From: Caulobacter sp. CCH9-E1
Lineage (GTDB): Bacteria > Pseudomonadota > Alphaproteobacteria > Caulobacterales > Caulobacteraceae
Assembly: GCF_001556515.1 (NCBI RefSeq)
Contig: NZ_LSJA01000317.1
Span: 46,623-110,622 of the forward strand
Direction of reading: 5' to 3'
DNA: 64,000 nucleotides
The position numbers were made by a program, and so were the translations under genes. The notes under the pieces are model-generated. The model searched no databases. It was not told where the DNA came from and saw only the letters and a list, made by a program, of their open reading frames with translations. Within the stretch, counting starts at the first letter, position 1, and the number at the start of each line of letters is the position of its first letter. Below, piece by piece: positions 27,168-37,235 of this stretch.

Positions 27168-28003
27168 GCGCGCAGGGCCGCCAAGGCCTCCGGAAAGCGG
27201 CGGGAGAGCGGCGCTTCGATGTCACCCAGTTCGACGGCGTAGTCGCCCGAGCCCTCGGGCTTCAGGCCGGTGACGCGGGCCGTGTTGACCAGCCAGGATT
27301 TGTGGGTGCGCACGAAGCCATGGCGGGCCAGGCTCTCCAGCGCGGCGCCGAGCGATGAGCGGGTGAGGGGGCGTCGGCCGTCTCCCAGGATGAACTCGAC
27401 ATAGTTGCCGGCCGAGCGGACGGCGATGATCTCCGCCACTGGAACGCGGATCAGCCGCGCGCCATCCAGGATGTCGAAGACCGCTGGCGCCGCAACGCCC
27501 CGTTCGAATGGCTTCTGCGCGCCGCGCATCAGGGCCAGCCAGAAGATGATCGTGGCGGCCGCGTAGCCCAGCAGGTCCTTGCGGAACTCGTACAGGAACT
27601 CGCCGGGCAGCGGCCCGAAGCGATAGGTCTCGTGCAGCAAGACGGCGTGAGCGACCTTCCGCAGCGCGACGAAGGCCGCGACGTGGATTGCGGAGTAGAC
27701 GAGGGCGGCGACGATGTGGGCAGGCGCGGCCGCCCACCAGCGAGGCCTGGTCCTGACCATCCACACGGCCATGGCGGCGGGGATCGCGGTGATCGCCAGG
27801 ATGACCAGGGCGCTGCTGATCTCCCAGATCGCGGGCCTGATCAGGCCCAGGCGCGGGGCGTCGTGCTGCACCGTCAGGATGTTGACCAGACAGATGGCGA
27901 CGAACAGGCTCACGCAGAGGGCGTAGGCGCGGGTCAGCCACAGGCGCTCTTCGCCGGTCATCCCGAAAACGCCGCTGCTCGTCCCGGAAGCTTCGCCGGT
28001 CAT
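27164..28003 (-). CDS. Membrane-bound LytTR-family transcription regulator
   Basis: The N-terminal half has four transmembrane segments (LTRAYALCVSLFVAICLVNI; ISSALVILAITAIPAAMAVW; AHIVAALVYSAIHVAAFVAL; LLGYAAATIIFWLALM) and the C-terminus (about the last 95 residues) is a LytTR DNA-binding domain (RVPVAEIIAVRSAGNYVEFI, FVRTHKSWLVNTARVTGL). No response-regulator domain is present, so the membrane part may be the sensor. The start is uncertain: ATG at 28003 is used, 27961 is possible, and starts at 28099-28105 would overlap the divergent acyltransferase gene. It probably regulates itself or that gene. Confidence 0.85.
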   Translation of the reverse strand: MTGEASGTSSGVFGMTGEERLWLTRAYALCVSLFVAICLVNILTVQHDAPRLGLIRPAIWEISSALVILAITAIPAAMAVWMVRTRPRWWAAAPAHIVAALVYSAIHVAAFVALRKVAHAVLLHETYRFGPLPGEFLYEFRKDLLGYAAATIIFWLALMRGAQKPFERGVAAPAVFDILDGARLIRVPVAEIIAVRSAGNYVEFILGDGRRPLTRSSLGAALESLARHGFVRTHKSWLVNTARVTGLKPEGSGDYAVELGDIEAPLSRRFPEALAALRA

Positions 28004-28097
28004 CCCTACCGTCGGCCGCTGATCCCGAGCCGCTTGGCTGGTCGAGGCGGGGCGAGGCAGGTCATGAGCATCGCTGTTCAAGCCGGACCTTCCCCTC

Positions 28098-29312
28098 ATG
28101 ACCACGACCGTTCAACAGATAGACCGACGCTACGACCTGGACTGGATTCGGGTCGGCGCGTTCTTCCTGCTGATCCTCTATCACACCGGCATGTTCTATG
28201 TGCCATGGGATTGGCACGTGAAGACGCCCCATGTCGTCGAAGGGCTGATGCCCCTCATGCTGCTGACCAATCCTTGGCGGCTGACCCTGCTGTTCCTGGT
28301 CTCGGGCGCGGCGACGCGGTTCATGGCCGACACGACCACGGTGGGCCAACTCACCGGCGCGCGGATCGTGCGCCTGCTGCCACCGCTGCTGTTCGCCATG
28401 TTCGTGATCGTGCCGCCGCAGTCGTACTACGAGATTGTCGAGTATCTGGCCCAACATCCCAGCGCGCCGGTGGGCGTCGAGAACTTCTGGGTCCGGTATG
28501 TCACGGCTTCGGGCCATTGGTGCGGGACCGACGGCGATTGCCTGATCACTCCGACCTGGAACCACATGTGGTTCGTGGCCTACCTGCTGTTCTACACGCT
28601 GGTCCTGGCGCTCATGCTGCTGGTCTGGAAGACGGCCGGCGAGCGCATCCAACAGGCCGCGGAATATCTGTTGAAGGGCGTTGGCCTATTCGCCTGGCCG
28701 ATCCTGTTTCTCGCGATGCTGCGCGCCACCCTCTATGCGAAGTACGGCGAGACCCACGCTCTGGTCGGCGACCACTACGTCCACGCCGTTTCGTTCAGCG
28801 CCTTTCTGCTGGGCTTTGGTCTCGCCAAGTCCGACACCCTGCGTGAACGCCTTGTCGCTGTTCGCTGGCCAGCCCTGATCGTCGCGGTCGCCGCCTGGGC
28901 GGGATGGAGCATCTACGTCTGGACCTATCGTCACGACACGCCGATCCCTTCGCCTCAACTGAAGCTGCTGATGCGTTTCGTGTTCGCCGCAGACACCTGG
29001 TGCGCGATCGTCGCCATCCTGGGCTTTGGGGCCAAGCATCTGACGCATGGCGGACCGGTGCTGCGCTACCTGACCCTGGGCGTCTTCCCGTTCTACCTGG
29101 TCCACCAGACGCTGATCGTGGTCATGGCCCATCACCTCGCCAAGCTGGGTCTGCCCCAGGGGCTAGAGGGGGCGATCCTGGTCGTCGCGACCTTCGCCGG
29201 CTGTTTCGCGACCTACGAGATCGTGCGACGCATCCCGGGCGTTCGGATCCTGTTTGGCCTGAAAGGTCAGCCCGCCGAGGCGCTGGCCAGGCGACCGCCG
29301 GCCCTCGCATAG
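28098..29312 (+). CDS. Acyltransferase-3 family integral membrane protein
   Basis: A 404-residue polytopic membrane protein of the acyltransferase-3 (OafA/OpgC-like) family. The N-terminal YDLDWIRVGAFFLLILYHTG has the conserved helix-1 Arg and His of the family, and about ten hydrophobic segments follow (e.g. WHVKTPHVVEGLMPLMLLTN, HLTHGGPVLRYLTLGVFPFY). Such proteins transfer acyl groups to glycans at the inner membrane. The acceptor is unknown. It is divergent from the LytTR regulator, a pairing that suggests joint function. Its 3' end overlaps phhA by 46 bp on the opposite strand. Confidence 0.88.
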   Translation: MTTTVQQIDRRYDLDWIRVGAFFLLILYHTGMFYVPWDWHVKTPHVVEGLMPLMLLTNPWRLTLLFLVSGAATRFMADTTTVGQLTGARIVRLLPPLLFAMFVIVPPQSYYEIVEYLAQHPSAPVGVENFWVRYVTASGHWCGTDGDCLITPTWNHMWFVAYLLFYTLVLALMLLVWKTAGERIQQAAEYLLKGVGLFAWPILFLAMLRATLYAKYGETHALVGDHYVHAVSFSAFLLGFGLAKSDTLRERLVAVRWPALIVAVAAWAGWSIYVWTYRHDTPIPSPQLKLLMRFVFAADTWCAIVAILGFGAKHLTHGGPVLRYLTLGVFPFYLVHQTLIVVMAHHLAKLGLPQGLEGAILVVATFAGCFATYEIVRRIPGVRILFGLKGQPAEALARRPPALA

Positions 29313-30151
29313 GCCTGGGTCCCGCGGGTGATCACGGCGTCGCCGGGAACGATCTCGGCGACGCCGATGTCGCTGGCGCCCGCCAGGCGCTCATAGAGCG
29401 CGCCGAAGTCTCGCAGGGTCACCTCCTGCAGGGTCTGGATCGAGTCGATCACGAAATAGACCTGCTGGAAGTCGTCGATCCGGTAGAGCGTCCGCATCAC
29501 CCGCTCCAGGTCGAAGCCGATGCGATTAGGGGACGGATCGCCGAGAGCGAAGATCGACTCCGATCGCGAAGAGACGATGCCGGCTCCATAGATCCGCAGG
29601 CCCGCCGGCGTGTTCATCAGACCGAACTCCACCGTGTACCAGTAGAGCCGTGCGAGATTGGCGAGGCGCCCTAGGCCAAGCGCCCGTCGGCCGCCCTCGC
29701 CGTAGGCCTGCATGTAGTCGGCGAAGGTGGGGTCGGTCAGCATCGGCACGTGACCGAAGACATCGTGGAAGATGTCCGGCTCCTGCAGATAGTCCAGCTC
29801 GTGCGGCTTGCGGATGAACTGGCCGGCCGGGAAGCGGCGGTTGGCGAGGTGATCAAAGAATACGTCGTCGGGCACCAGGCCTGGCACGGCGACCACGCTC
29901 CAGCCCGTCAGACGCTGCAGCTCTTCATTAATGCGGTGGAAATCCGGGATGCCCGCGCGGTGCAGGTCGAGGGCGTCGAGTCCGCGCAGAAACGCGTCGC
30001 AGGCCCGGCCATGCAGCATCTGGGCTTGGCGTTCGTAAAGGGTGATCCAGACGTCGTGCTCGGCCTGGGAGTAGGACGCCCAGCCCTGATCGATCGTCCA
30101 ATCCTGGTTCGCTCCCGGCGGGGGCGCGCTATCGAAGCCTTCTCCGCTCAT
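29267..30151 (-). CDS. phhA: Phenylalanine-4-hydroxylase
   Basis: Tetrahydropterin- and iron-dependent monooxygenase converting phenylalanine to tyrosine. The 294-residue product is a typical bacterial single-domain form. Iron ligands are the two His in DIFHDVFGHVPML and the Glu in YWYTVEFGLM. Further signatures are ITLYERQAQMLHGRACDAF and RIYGAGIVSSRSES. Its 3' end overlaps the convergent acyltransferase gene by 46 bp. No pterin recycling gene is adjacent. Confidence 0.96.
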   Translation of the reverse strand: MSGEGFDSAPPPGANQDWTIDQGWASYSQAEHDVWITLYERQAQMLHGRACDAFLRGLDALDLHRAGIPDFHRINEELQRLTGWSVVAVPGLVPDDVFFDHLANRRFPAGQFIRKPHELDYLQEPDIFHDVFGHVPMLTDPTFADYMQAYGEGGRRALGLGRLANLARLYWYTVEFGLMNTPAGLRIYGAGIVSSRSESIFALGDPSPNRIGFDLERVMRTLYRIDDFQQVYFVIDSIQTLQEVTLRDFGALYERLAGASDIGVAEIVPGDAVITRGTQAYARAGGRLASASAG

Positions 30152-30232
30152 GCGAGAACGCTACGCCCCGATTTTCGCAAAAGCTGTTCGGAGTTTGCGC
30201 TGATCGCGCGGTTGCGCGGACAGGTTTGCCGC

Positions 30233-30562
30233 TTAGTGCGAGATTCGAGGCCGAAGCTTGTACTGGCCGTGGTCGAATGACTCGAAGATCACCGCGGTCT
30301 GCGGGTGGCCGACCGGCTCGCCGCTGTCGTCCGGCAGCAGGTTCTGCTCGGAAACATAGGCGACGTAGCTGTTGTCCTCGTTCTCGGCCAGCAGGTGGTA
30401 GAACGGCTGGTCCTTGTTGGGGCGGATCTCCTCGGGGATCGACTGCCACCAATCTTCCGTATTGGCGAACACCGGGTCGACGTCGAACACCACACCCCGG
30501 AACGGGAAGAGGCGGTGACGGACGACTTGGCCGATCGCGAACTTGGCGAGTCTCGAATTCAT
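30233..30562 (-). CDS. hspQ: HspQ / hemimethylated-DNA-binding (YccV-like) protein
   Basis: A 109-residue protein matching the HspQ/YccV family from end to end: KFAIGQVVRHRLFPFRGVVFDVDPVF, FYHLLAENEDNSYVAYVSEQ and the GHPQ segment near the C-terminus. In enterobacteria HspQ is a heat-induced factor that modulates Lon protease and was also reported to bind hemimethylated DNA. In organisms with CcrM-type cell-cycle methylation the role is open. It lies upstream of phhA on the same strand with an 81-bp gap. Confidence 0.93.
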   Translation of the reverse strand: MNSRLAKFAIGQVVRHRLFPFRGVVFDVDPVFANTEDWWQSIPEEIRPNKDQPFYHLLAENEDNSYVAYVSEQNLLPDDSGEPVGHPQTAVIFESFDHGQYKLRPRISH

Positions 30563-30724
30563 GGTTTGGAGAATAGCATCTCTAGCTGACTGAAAGCTGA
30601 ACGTAGAGACTTCCGAACGCGGAAGACAAGGCGGCGTCTTCCGGAGCGCGAGTCACGTGCTATGGTCGACTCGAAGTGAGGCGTCGCAACCGTTCGCGAC
30701 GCCTGCGAGACAGGTGGCTTGACC

Positions 30725-31831
30725 ATGTCGGAGGCGCCGCGCGCGCCCGGCGCCCCGCAAGGGCGGCGCCGGCGGTCGCCGGAGGAGTCGTCGTGTTACG
30801 CGGCGCTCGATCTCGGCACCAACAACTGCCGCCTCTTGGTGGCTACGCCTTCGCCGCGCGGCTTCCGTGTGGTCGAGGCCTATTCCCGCATTGTCAGGCT
30901 AGGCGAGGGGCTGTCCCAGAGCGGTCGGCTGTCCGAGGCGGCCATGGATCGCTCGCTGGCGGCGCTGAAGGTCTGCGCCGAGAAGATCCGCCGCCGCAAG
31001 GCCATCCGTGTGAAGGCCGTGGCGACCCAGGCCTGCCGGGGTGCGGCCAATGGTCCCGACTTCGTGCGGCGTGTCCATGAAGAGACCGGTCTCAAGCTGC
31101 AGATCATCAGTCCCCGGGAGGAGGCTCAGCTTTCGGTCGCCGGCTGCATGAGCCTGTTCGACCGCGAACAGGATGCGGCTCTGGTCGTCGATGTCGGCGG
31201 CGGCTCGACCGAGCTGTCGTGGGTGGACCTGAAGGGCGGGGGATTGGACGCCCGTCCTCGCCAGTTCGCCGCCTGGAAGCTGCCGATCAAGGCGTGGCTG
31301 TCGATCCCGGTGGGCGTGGTGACGCTCGCGGAGCGCTTCCCGGAAGGCGAGACGGCCAACGAGACCTGGTTCCGGGCCATGGTCGATGATGTGAAGGCGC
31401 GGATCGAGGGCTTCCCGCACGCCGAGCCCATGCGGCGGATTTTCGCGGAGGGACGGGCGCACCTGGTCGGCACCTCGGGCGCGATCACCAGCTTGGCGGG
31501 CTTGCATCTTGGCCTGCCGCGCTATGACCGAAACGTCGTCGACGGCCTGTGGATGCGGCGCGATGACTGCGATGCGGCGGCCGAGCGACTGCTATCGCTG
31601 ACGTCCGCCGAGCGGGCTCAGGAGCCGTGCATCGGCGCCGACCGCGCCGATCTGGTGCTGGCGGGGGCGGCGATCCTGCAGGCTGTTCAGGAGCTTTGGC
31701 CGTGTTCGCGCGTGCGTGTCGCCGATCGAGGCCTTAGAGAGGGGCTTCTGATGTCCCTGATGTCCGACCAGCAAAAGCGCCCGCGGCGGCGCCGGCGCGG
31801 TGGGGCTTCCAAGAAACCGGTGTCCGCATGA
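30725..31831 (+). CDS. Ppx/GppA phosphatase family protein
   Basis: A 368-residue ASKHA-fold exopolyphosphatase/pppGpp phosphatase homologue. The N-terminal phosphate-1 motif is YAALDLGTNNCRLLVATP and the phosphate-2 motif VVDVGGGSTELSWVDL; a further nucleotide-binding loop is HLVGTSGAITSLAG. It is shorter than E. coli Ppx/GppA (about 500) because it lacks the C-terminal HD-like domains. The ATG at 30725 is preferred over TTG at 30719. The C-terminus is very basic (KRPRRRRRGG). It overlaps rlmE by four bases. Confidence 0.9.
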   Translation: MSEAPRAPGAPQGRRRRSPEESSCYAALDLGTNNCRLLVATPSPRGFRVVEAYSRIVRLGEGLSQSGRLSEAAMDRSLAALKVCAEKIRRRKAIRVKAVATQACRGAANGPDFVRRVHEETGLKLQIISPREEAQLSVAGCMSLFDREQDAALVVDVGGGSTELSWVDLKGGGLDARPRQFAAWKLPIKAWLSIPVGVVTLAERFPEGETANETWFRAMVDDVKARIEGFPHAEPMRRIFAEGRAHLVGTSGAITSLAGLHLGLPRYDRNVVDGLWMRRDDCDAAAERLLSLTSAERAQEPCIGADRADLVLAGAAILQAVQELWPCSRVRVADRGLREGLLMSLMSDQQKRPRRRRRGGASKKPVSA

Positions 31832-32535
31832 GCGAAGATCCTCCCCGCCGCCGCATGGTCAAGCCGCCTTCGGGCGGCTCGGAAGGCGGGCGCGGCAAGC
31901 CGGCGCGCCTGAAGACGGCCTATGGCCGCACGCCCAGCCAGCAGGCCTGGCTGGAACGTCAGATCAACGACCCGTTCTCGGCCAAGGCTCGGGCGCTCGG
32001 CTATCGCAGCCGAGCGGCGTTCAAGATCAGCGAGATCGACGACAAGTTCCATTTCTTCCGCAAAGGCGCGAAGGTCATCGACCTGGGCTGCGCACCCGGA
32101 GGTTGGCTGCAAATCGCGGTCGAGCGCGGTGTCACGAACCTCGCCGGCATCGACCTGCTGCCCGTGGACCCGGTCGCGCCCGCGCACATCCTGGAGATGG
32201 ACTTCACCGCCGAGGGCGCGCCCGAGAAGCTTATGGAGCTGCTCGGCGGCGAGCCCGACCTCGTGATGTCGGACATGGCCCCCAACACCGTGGGCCACCG
32301 CGAGACCGACCACCTGCGGATCGTCGGCCTGATCGAAATCGCCGCCGAGTTCGCCGTGGATGTGCTCAAGCCCGGCGGCGCCTTCGTCGCCAAGGCCTTC
32401 CAGGGCGGCGAGACGGCCGAGATCATCGGCAAGCTCAAGCGGCACTTCACCAAGGTGCAGCACTTCAAGCCCAAGGCCAGCCGACAGGATAGTTCGGAGG
32501 TCTTCCTCGTCGCGACGGGGTTCAAGGGGCGGTGA
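31828..32535 (+). CDS. rlmE: 23S rRNA (uridine-2552-2'-O)-methyltransferase
   Basis: SAM-dependent FtsJ/RrmJ methyltransferase modifying the ribosomal A-loop. The 235 residues include YRSRAAFKISEIDDKF (catalytic Lys), VIDLGCAPGGWLQIA (SAM site), LVMSDMAPNTVG (catalytic Asp) and GGAFVAKAFQGGE (catalytic Lys). A basic extension of about 45 residues precedes the domain. It begins inside the stop codon of the Ppx/GppA gene and its stop overlaps the GTG of the channel gene, so the three are one operon. Confidence 0.96.
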   Translation: MSEDPPRRRMVKPPSGGSEGGRGKPARLKTAYGRTPSQQAWLERQINDPFSAKARALGYRSRAAFKISEIDDKFHFFRKGAKVIDLGCAPGGWLQIAVERGVTNLAGIDLLPVDPVAPAHILEMDFTAEGAPEKLMELLGGEPDLVMSDMAPNTVGHRETDHLRIVGLIEIAAEFAVDVLKPGGAFVAKAFQGGETAEIIGKLKRHFTKVQHFKPKASRQDSSEVFLVATGFKGR

Positions 32536-33578
32536 GCGACCAGGGGGGCGTCATCGGAGGACTGGTCGCCAAGCCGTTCAGGAACTTGGGGATCGCGGTC
32601 GGCTTCGTGCTGCTGGTCGCCGCCTGCGCGATGGTCGGCTACATGCAAGCCGGCTGGTCGTTCGGCGACGCGCTCTACATGGTCACCCTGACCATCTTCA
32701 CGGTCGGCTATGGCGAAGTCCGGCCGATCGACACCGACTACTTGCACGTCGTCACCATGGCCACGATGGTGTTCGGGTGCACGGGCGTCATCATCGTCAC
32801 CGGTTCGCTGGTGCAGGCTTTGACTCAGTCTCAACTCGAACAGTTCTTTGGAAAGCGCGTGGAACGCGACATCGACCGCCTGGACGGCCACATCATCATC
32901 TGCGGCTTTGGCCGTATCGGGCTCATGCTGGCCGGCGAGCTGGCGTCTGTCGGCGAGACCTTCGTCATCGTCGAGCGCGACGAGGCGCGCTGCCAGGAGG
33001 CGAAGGACCTAGGCTATCTCTGCCGTCACGCCGACGCCACGGACGAGGACGTGCTGCGCACCCTGCATGTCGAGCGCGCCAAGGTGTTGGCCACCGTGCT
33101 GCCGGACGACGCCGCCAACGTCTTCATCACCCTGTCGGCGCGCAGTCTCAATTCGAAGCTCGAGATCATCGCCCGCGGCGAACGCCCGACGACCGAGCGC
33201 AAGCTGATGCAGGCTGGCGCCGACCGCGTGGTCATGCCGGCGCATATCGGCGCCGAGCGGATCGCGGAGATGATCCTCTATCCGCGTCTGGCGCATTTCC
33301 TGCGCGGTTCCGAGCCGAAAGGCGACGGCACCGACGAAGGACTGGCCAAGCTGGGTCTGGACCTGCGGGTCATCACCGCGCCTCCGAACCTCGGCAGTCG
33401 GAAGGCTACCATCCGGGAGCTTGAGCGGCGCGGAGGCGGCGTGCTGATCGTGCGAATTGAGCGGGCCGATGGGACGGTGATCGAGAGCCCGTCGCCCAGC
33501 GAGATCATCAGGACTGGCGACGCCCTGGCGGTGGTTTCAAAGTCGGGACGCTTGAACCTGGAGGGCCTCGCGGACTGA
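32532..33578 (+). CDS. Two-helix potassium channel with RCK (TrkA-N/TrkA-C) domains
   Basis: A 348-residue ion channel subunit. TM1 is IAVGFVLLVAACAMVGYMQ, the pore loop holds the K+ selectivity filter in TLTIFTVGYGEVRP, and TM2 is TMATMVFGCTGVIIVTGSLV. The RCK Rossmann domain begins HIIICGFGRIGLMLAGELA and a TrkA-C domain fills the last 80 residues (GTVIESPSPSEIIRTGDALA). The layout is that of MthK/Kch-like channels gated by cytoplasmic ligands. It starts at a GTG overlapping the rlmE stop. Confidence 0.93.
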   Translation: MSDQGGVIGGLVAKPFRNLGIAVGFVLLVAACAMVGYMQAGWSFGDALYMVTLTIFTVGYGEVRPIDTDYLHVVTMATMVFGCTGVIIVTGSLVQALTQSQLEQFFGKRVERDIDRLDGHIIICGFGRIGLMLAGELASVGETFVIVERDEARCQEAKDLGYLCRHADATDEDVLRTLHVERAKVLATVLPDDAANVFITLSARSLNSKLEIIARGERPTTERKLMQAGADRVVMPAHIGAERIAEMILYPRLAHFLRGSEPKGDGTDEGLAKLGLDLRVITAPPNLGSRKATIRELERRGGGVLIVRIERADGTVIESPSPSEIIRTGDALAVVSKSGRLNLEGLAD

Positions 33579-33717
33579 CGCCGGAGTTGTCAGCGCGAGC
33601 TTTCTCAGCTTCAAGTCGCTGAATTTTATTGGAAACTTGTGTTTTTGATCTCTCTTCCCAAGCGATTCGTCCGCGTGGGGTCTAGCGGACTCTGTCCGTG
33701 CTTGTGAGAGACCTGCC

Positions 33718-33924
33718 ATGTCCAAGAGCCTCAGCCTCGCCTTCGCGCTCGCCGTCGCCCTGTCGAGCCTCAGCGCCGCCAACGCCGCCGCGCCTTGCCG
33801 CGACGCCAAGGGCAAGTTCATCAAGTGTCCGCCGCCTGCCGCGGCTCCGGCGAAGCCCGCCAAGTGCAAGGACGCCAAGGGCAAGTTCGCCAAGTGCGGG
33901 ACGCCGGGCGCCAAGCCGGTCTAG
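33718..33924 (+). CDS. Small secreted protein with two Cys-DAKGKF-Cys repeats
   Basis: A 68-residue product with a clear signal peptide (MSKSLSLAFALAVALSSLSA, cleaved after the AANA region). The mature part is about 45 residues and holds two copies of the pattern C-(R/K)-D-A-K-G-K-F-x-K-C, separated by a Pro/Ala/Lys linker. Each repeat could form an intramolecular disulfide in the periplasm, or bind metal. I do not recognise a characterised family. The gene stands alone between the channel operon and guaB. Confidence 0.72.
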   Translation: MSKSLSLAFALAVALSSLSAANAAAPCRDAKGKFIKCPPPAAAPAKPAKCKDAKGKFAKCGTPGAKPV

Positions 33925-35526
<1,602 letters not shown>

Positions 35527-35529
35527 CCG

Positions 35530-35925
35530 ATGCGGATGGCGTTCGAACTTCAGATGCTGGGCGTGGCGGTCCTGATCGGCCTCGTCCACCTGCTGGCGGC
35601 GGCCCTGGCGGGCGTGTCGCAGCGGGGTTTGAAGTGGAGCGCCGGTCCACGCGACGAGCCTGTTCCGGTCAGCGGCCTGGCCGCGCGGCTGGAGCGGGCC
35701 TTCGCCAACTACCGCGAGAGCTTCCCGTTCTTCGCCGCCGCCGTGCTGGTCGCCTATCTGGGCGGCCGGTTCGGCGCCCTGACCCTGGTTGGCTCCGGCC
35801 TCTATGTCGGCGGTCGCCTCGCCTTCCTGCCGCTCTACGCGCTGGGCGTGCCGTGGGTGCGCAGCATCGCCTGGGCGGTCTCCTTTACGGGGATCTTCCT
35901 GACCCTCCTGGCCCTGGTCGTCTGA
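35530..35925 (+). CDS. MAPEG-family membrane protein
   Basis: A 131-residue protein with four predicted transmembrane helices (e.g. MLGVAVLIGLVHLLAAALAG; FFAAAVLVAYLGGRFGALTL; SIAWAVSFTGIFLTLLALVV). The segment RLERAFANYRESFPFFAAAVL corresponds to the signature of the MAPEG family (membrane-associated proteins in eicosanoid and glutathione metabolism). Bacterial members are mostly uncharacterised. It lies 3 bp after guaB and overlaps the rsmB start by one base (TGATG). Confidence 0.88.
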   Translation: MRMAFELQMLGVAVLIGLVHLLAAALAGVSQRGLKWSAGPRDEPVPVSGLAARLERAFANYRESFPFFAAAVLVAYLGGRFGALTLVGSGLYVGGRLAFLPLYALGVPWVRSIAWAVSFTGIFLTLLALVV

Positions 35926-37205
35926 TGCGGGACGGAGGACGGGTTTCAGCGGCGATCGAGGTTCTGACCGAGATCGAGGCGCGGCATTTTCCGGTGAAGA
36001 TGGCGCTGAAGCGCTGGGGCGAGGCGGCTCGTTACGCCGGTTCGAAGGACCGAGCCTTCGTCTCGGGCCTTGTGCTCGACGCTCTGCGCCGCAAACGCTC
36101 GCTGGGCTGGATGATGGGTGACGCCAGCGCGCGCGGCGTGGTGCTGGGCGTGCTGGCCTTCACCTGGGCTTGGACGCCGGAGCGGATCGCCGAAGCCGCG
36201 GCCGAGGAGCACGGCTTTGGCCCGCTCACGGACGCCGAGCGCGAGCGTCTTTCCAACCCCGTTTCGCTCGACGGCGCTCCGGCCCCGGTGGTCGGCGACT
36301 ATCCTGATTGGCTGGAAGAGCGGCTGATCCGCACCTTGGGCGCCGATCAGGCCGTGGAGATGCGGGCGCTGTCCGAACGCGCCCCGGTCGATCTGCGGGT
36401 CAATACCCTGAAGACCGACGCCGAGCGCGCCGCCAAGGCCCTGGCCCCGATCCACGCGGCACCGGCGGGAATCCTGCCCAACGCCTTCCGTATTCCGGCT
36501 CCGGCCGCCGCCGACCGCACGCCGTCGGTCGAGGCCGTGCCGGCCTTCTCCAAGGGCTGGTTCGAGGTCCAGGACCTAGGTTCGCAGATCGCCGCCGCCG
36601 TTGCGGGCGAGGTCAAGGGCAAGCAGGTGCTGGACTTCTGCGCTGGCGGGGGCGGCAAGACGCTGGCCCTGGCCGCCGCCATGGGCAACAGCGGCCAGAT
36701 CTTCGCCCACGACGCCGACGCTCGGCGCCTGGCCGACACGATCCGACGCGGCCAGAGGGCAGGGGTCCGTAACCTGCAGATCCGCTCGCCGATCGAGGCG
36801 ACGCCGCTGAAGGGCCTGGAAGGCAAGATCGACGTCGTGTTCGTCGACGCCCCCTGCACCGGCGCCGGCACCTGGCGCCGCCACCCGGACGCCAAGTGGC
36901 GGCTGTCGCCCGACCAGCTCGCTAAACGCCAGATCGAGCAGGACAGCGTGCTGGAGGACGCCGCGACCTTCGTGAAGGCCGGCGGCCGCATGGTCTACGT
37001 CACCTGCTCGCTGCTGACCGACGAGAACGAGGACCGCGTCGCCGGCTTCCTGGAGCGCCATCCCGAATTCACCGTGAAGCCGATCGCCCTGCCGGGCGTC
37101 GAGCAGTATGTGAGCCCCGAAGGCTATCTGCGCCTGACCCCTTACCGCGCCGGAACGGACGGCTTCTTCGCCGCCGTGCTGGAGCGATCCACCTACACGC
37201 CCTGA
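35925..37205 (+). CDS. 16S rRNA m5C methyltransferase, RsmB/NOP2 family
   Basis: A 426-residue SAM-dependent RNA cytosine-5 methyltransferase. An N-terminal NusB-like helical domain (residues about 10-120) precedes the catalytic domain. Motifs are DLRVNTLKTDAERAAKAL, the SAM loop VLDFCAGGGGKTLALAA, VDAPCTGAGTWRRHPDAKWR (Cys of motif IV) and VYVTCSLLTDENEDRV (catalytic Cys of motif VI). The ATG overlaps the MAPEG stop, and the longer in-frame reading from 35634 crosses the MAPEG gene. It is most like RsmB; other NOP-family specificities are possible. Confidence 0.92.
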   Translation: MRDGGRVSAAIEVLTEIEARHFPVKMALKRWGEAARYAGSKDRAFVSGLVLDALRRKRSLGWMMGDASARGVVLGVLAFTWAWTPERIAEAAAEEHGFGPLTDAERERLSNPVSLDGAPAPVVGDYPDWLEERLIRTLGADQAVEMRALSERAPVDLRVNTLKTDAERAAKALAPIHAAPAGILPNAFRIPAPAAADRTPSVEAVPAFSKGWFEVQDLGSQIAAAVAGEVKGKQVLDFCAGGGGKTLALAAAMGNSGQIFAHDADARRLADTIRRGQRAGVRNLQIRSPIEATPLKGLEGKIDVVFVDAPCTGAGTWRRHPDAKWRLSPDQLAKRQIEQDSVLEDAATFVKAGGRMVYVTCSLLTDENEDRVAGFLERHPEFTVKPIALPGVEQYVSPEGYLRLTPYRAGTDGFFAAVLERSTYTP

Positions 37206-37235
37206 CCTGAACGCTAGACCGCTGGAGACCCGCCG

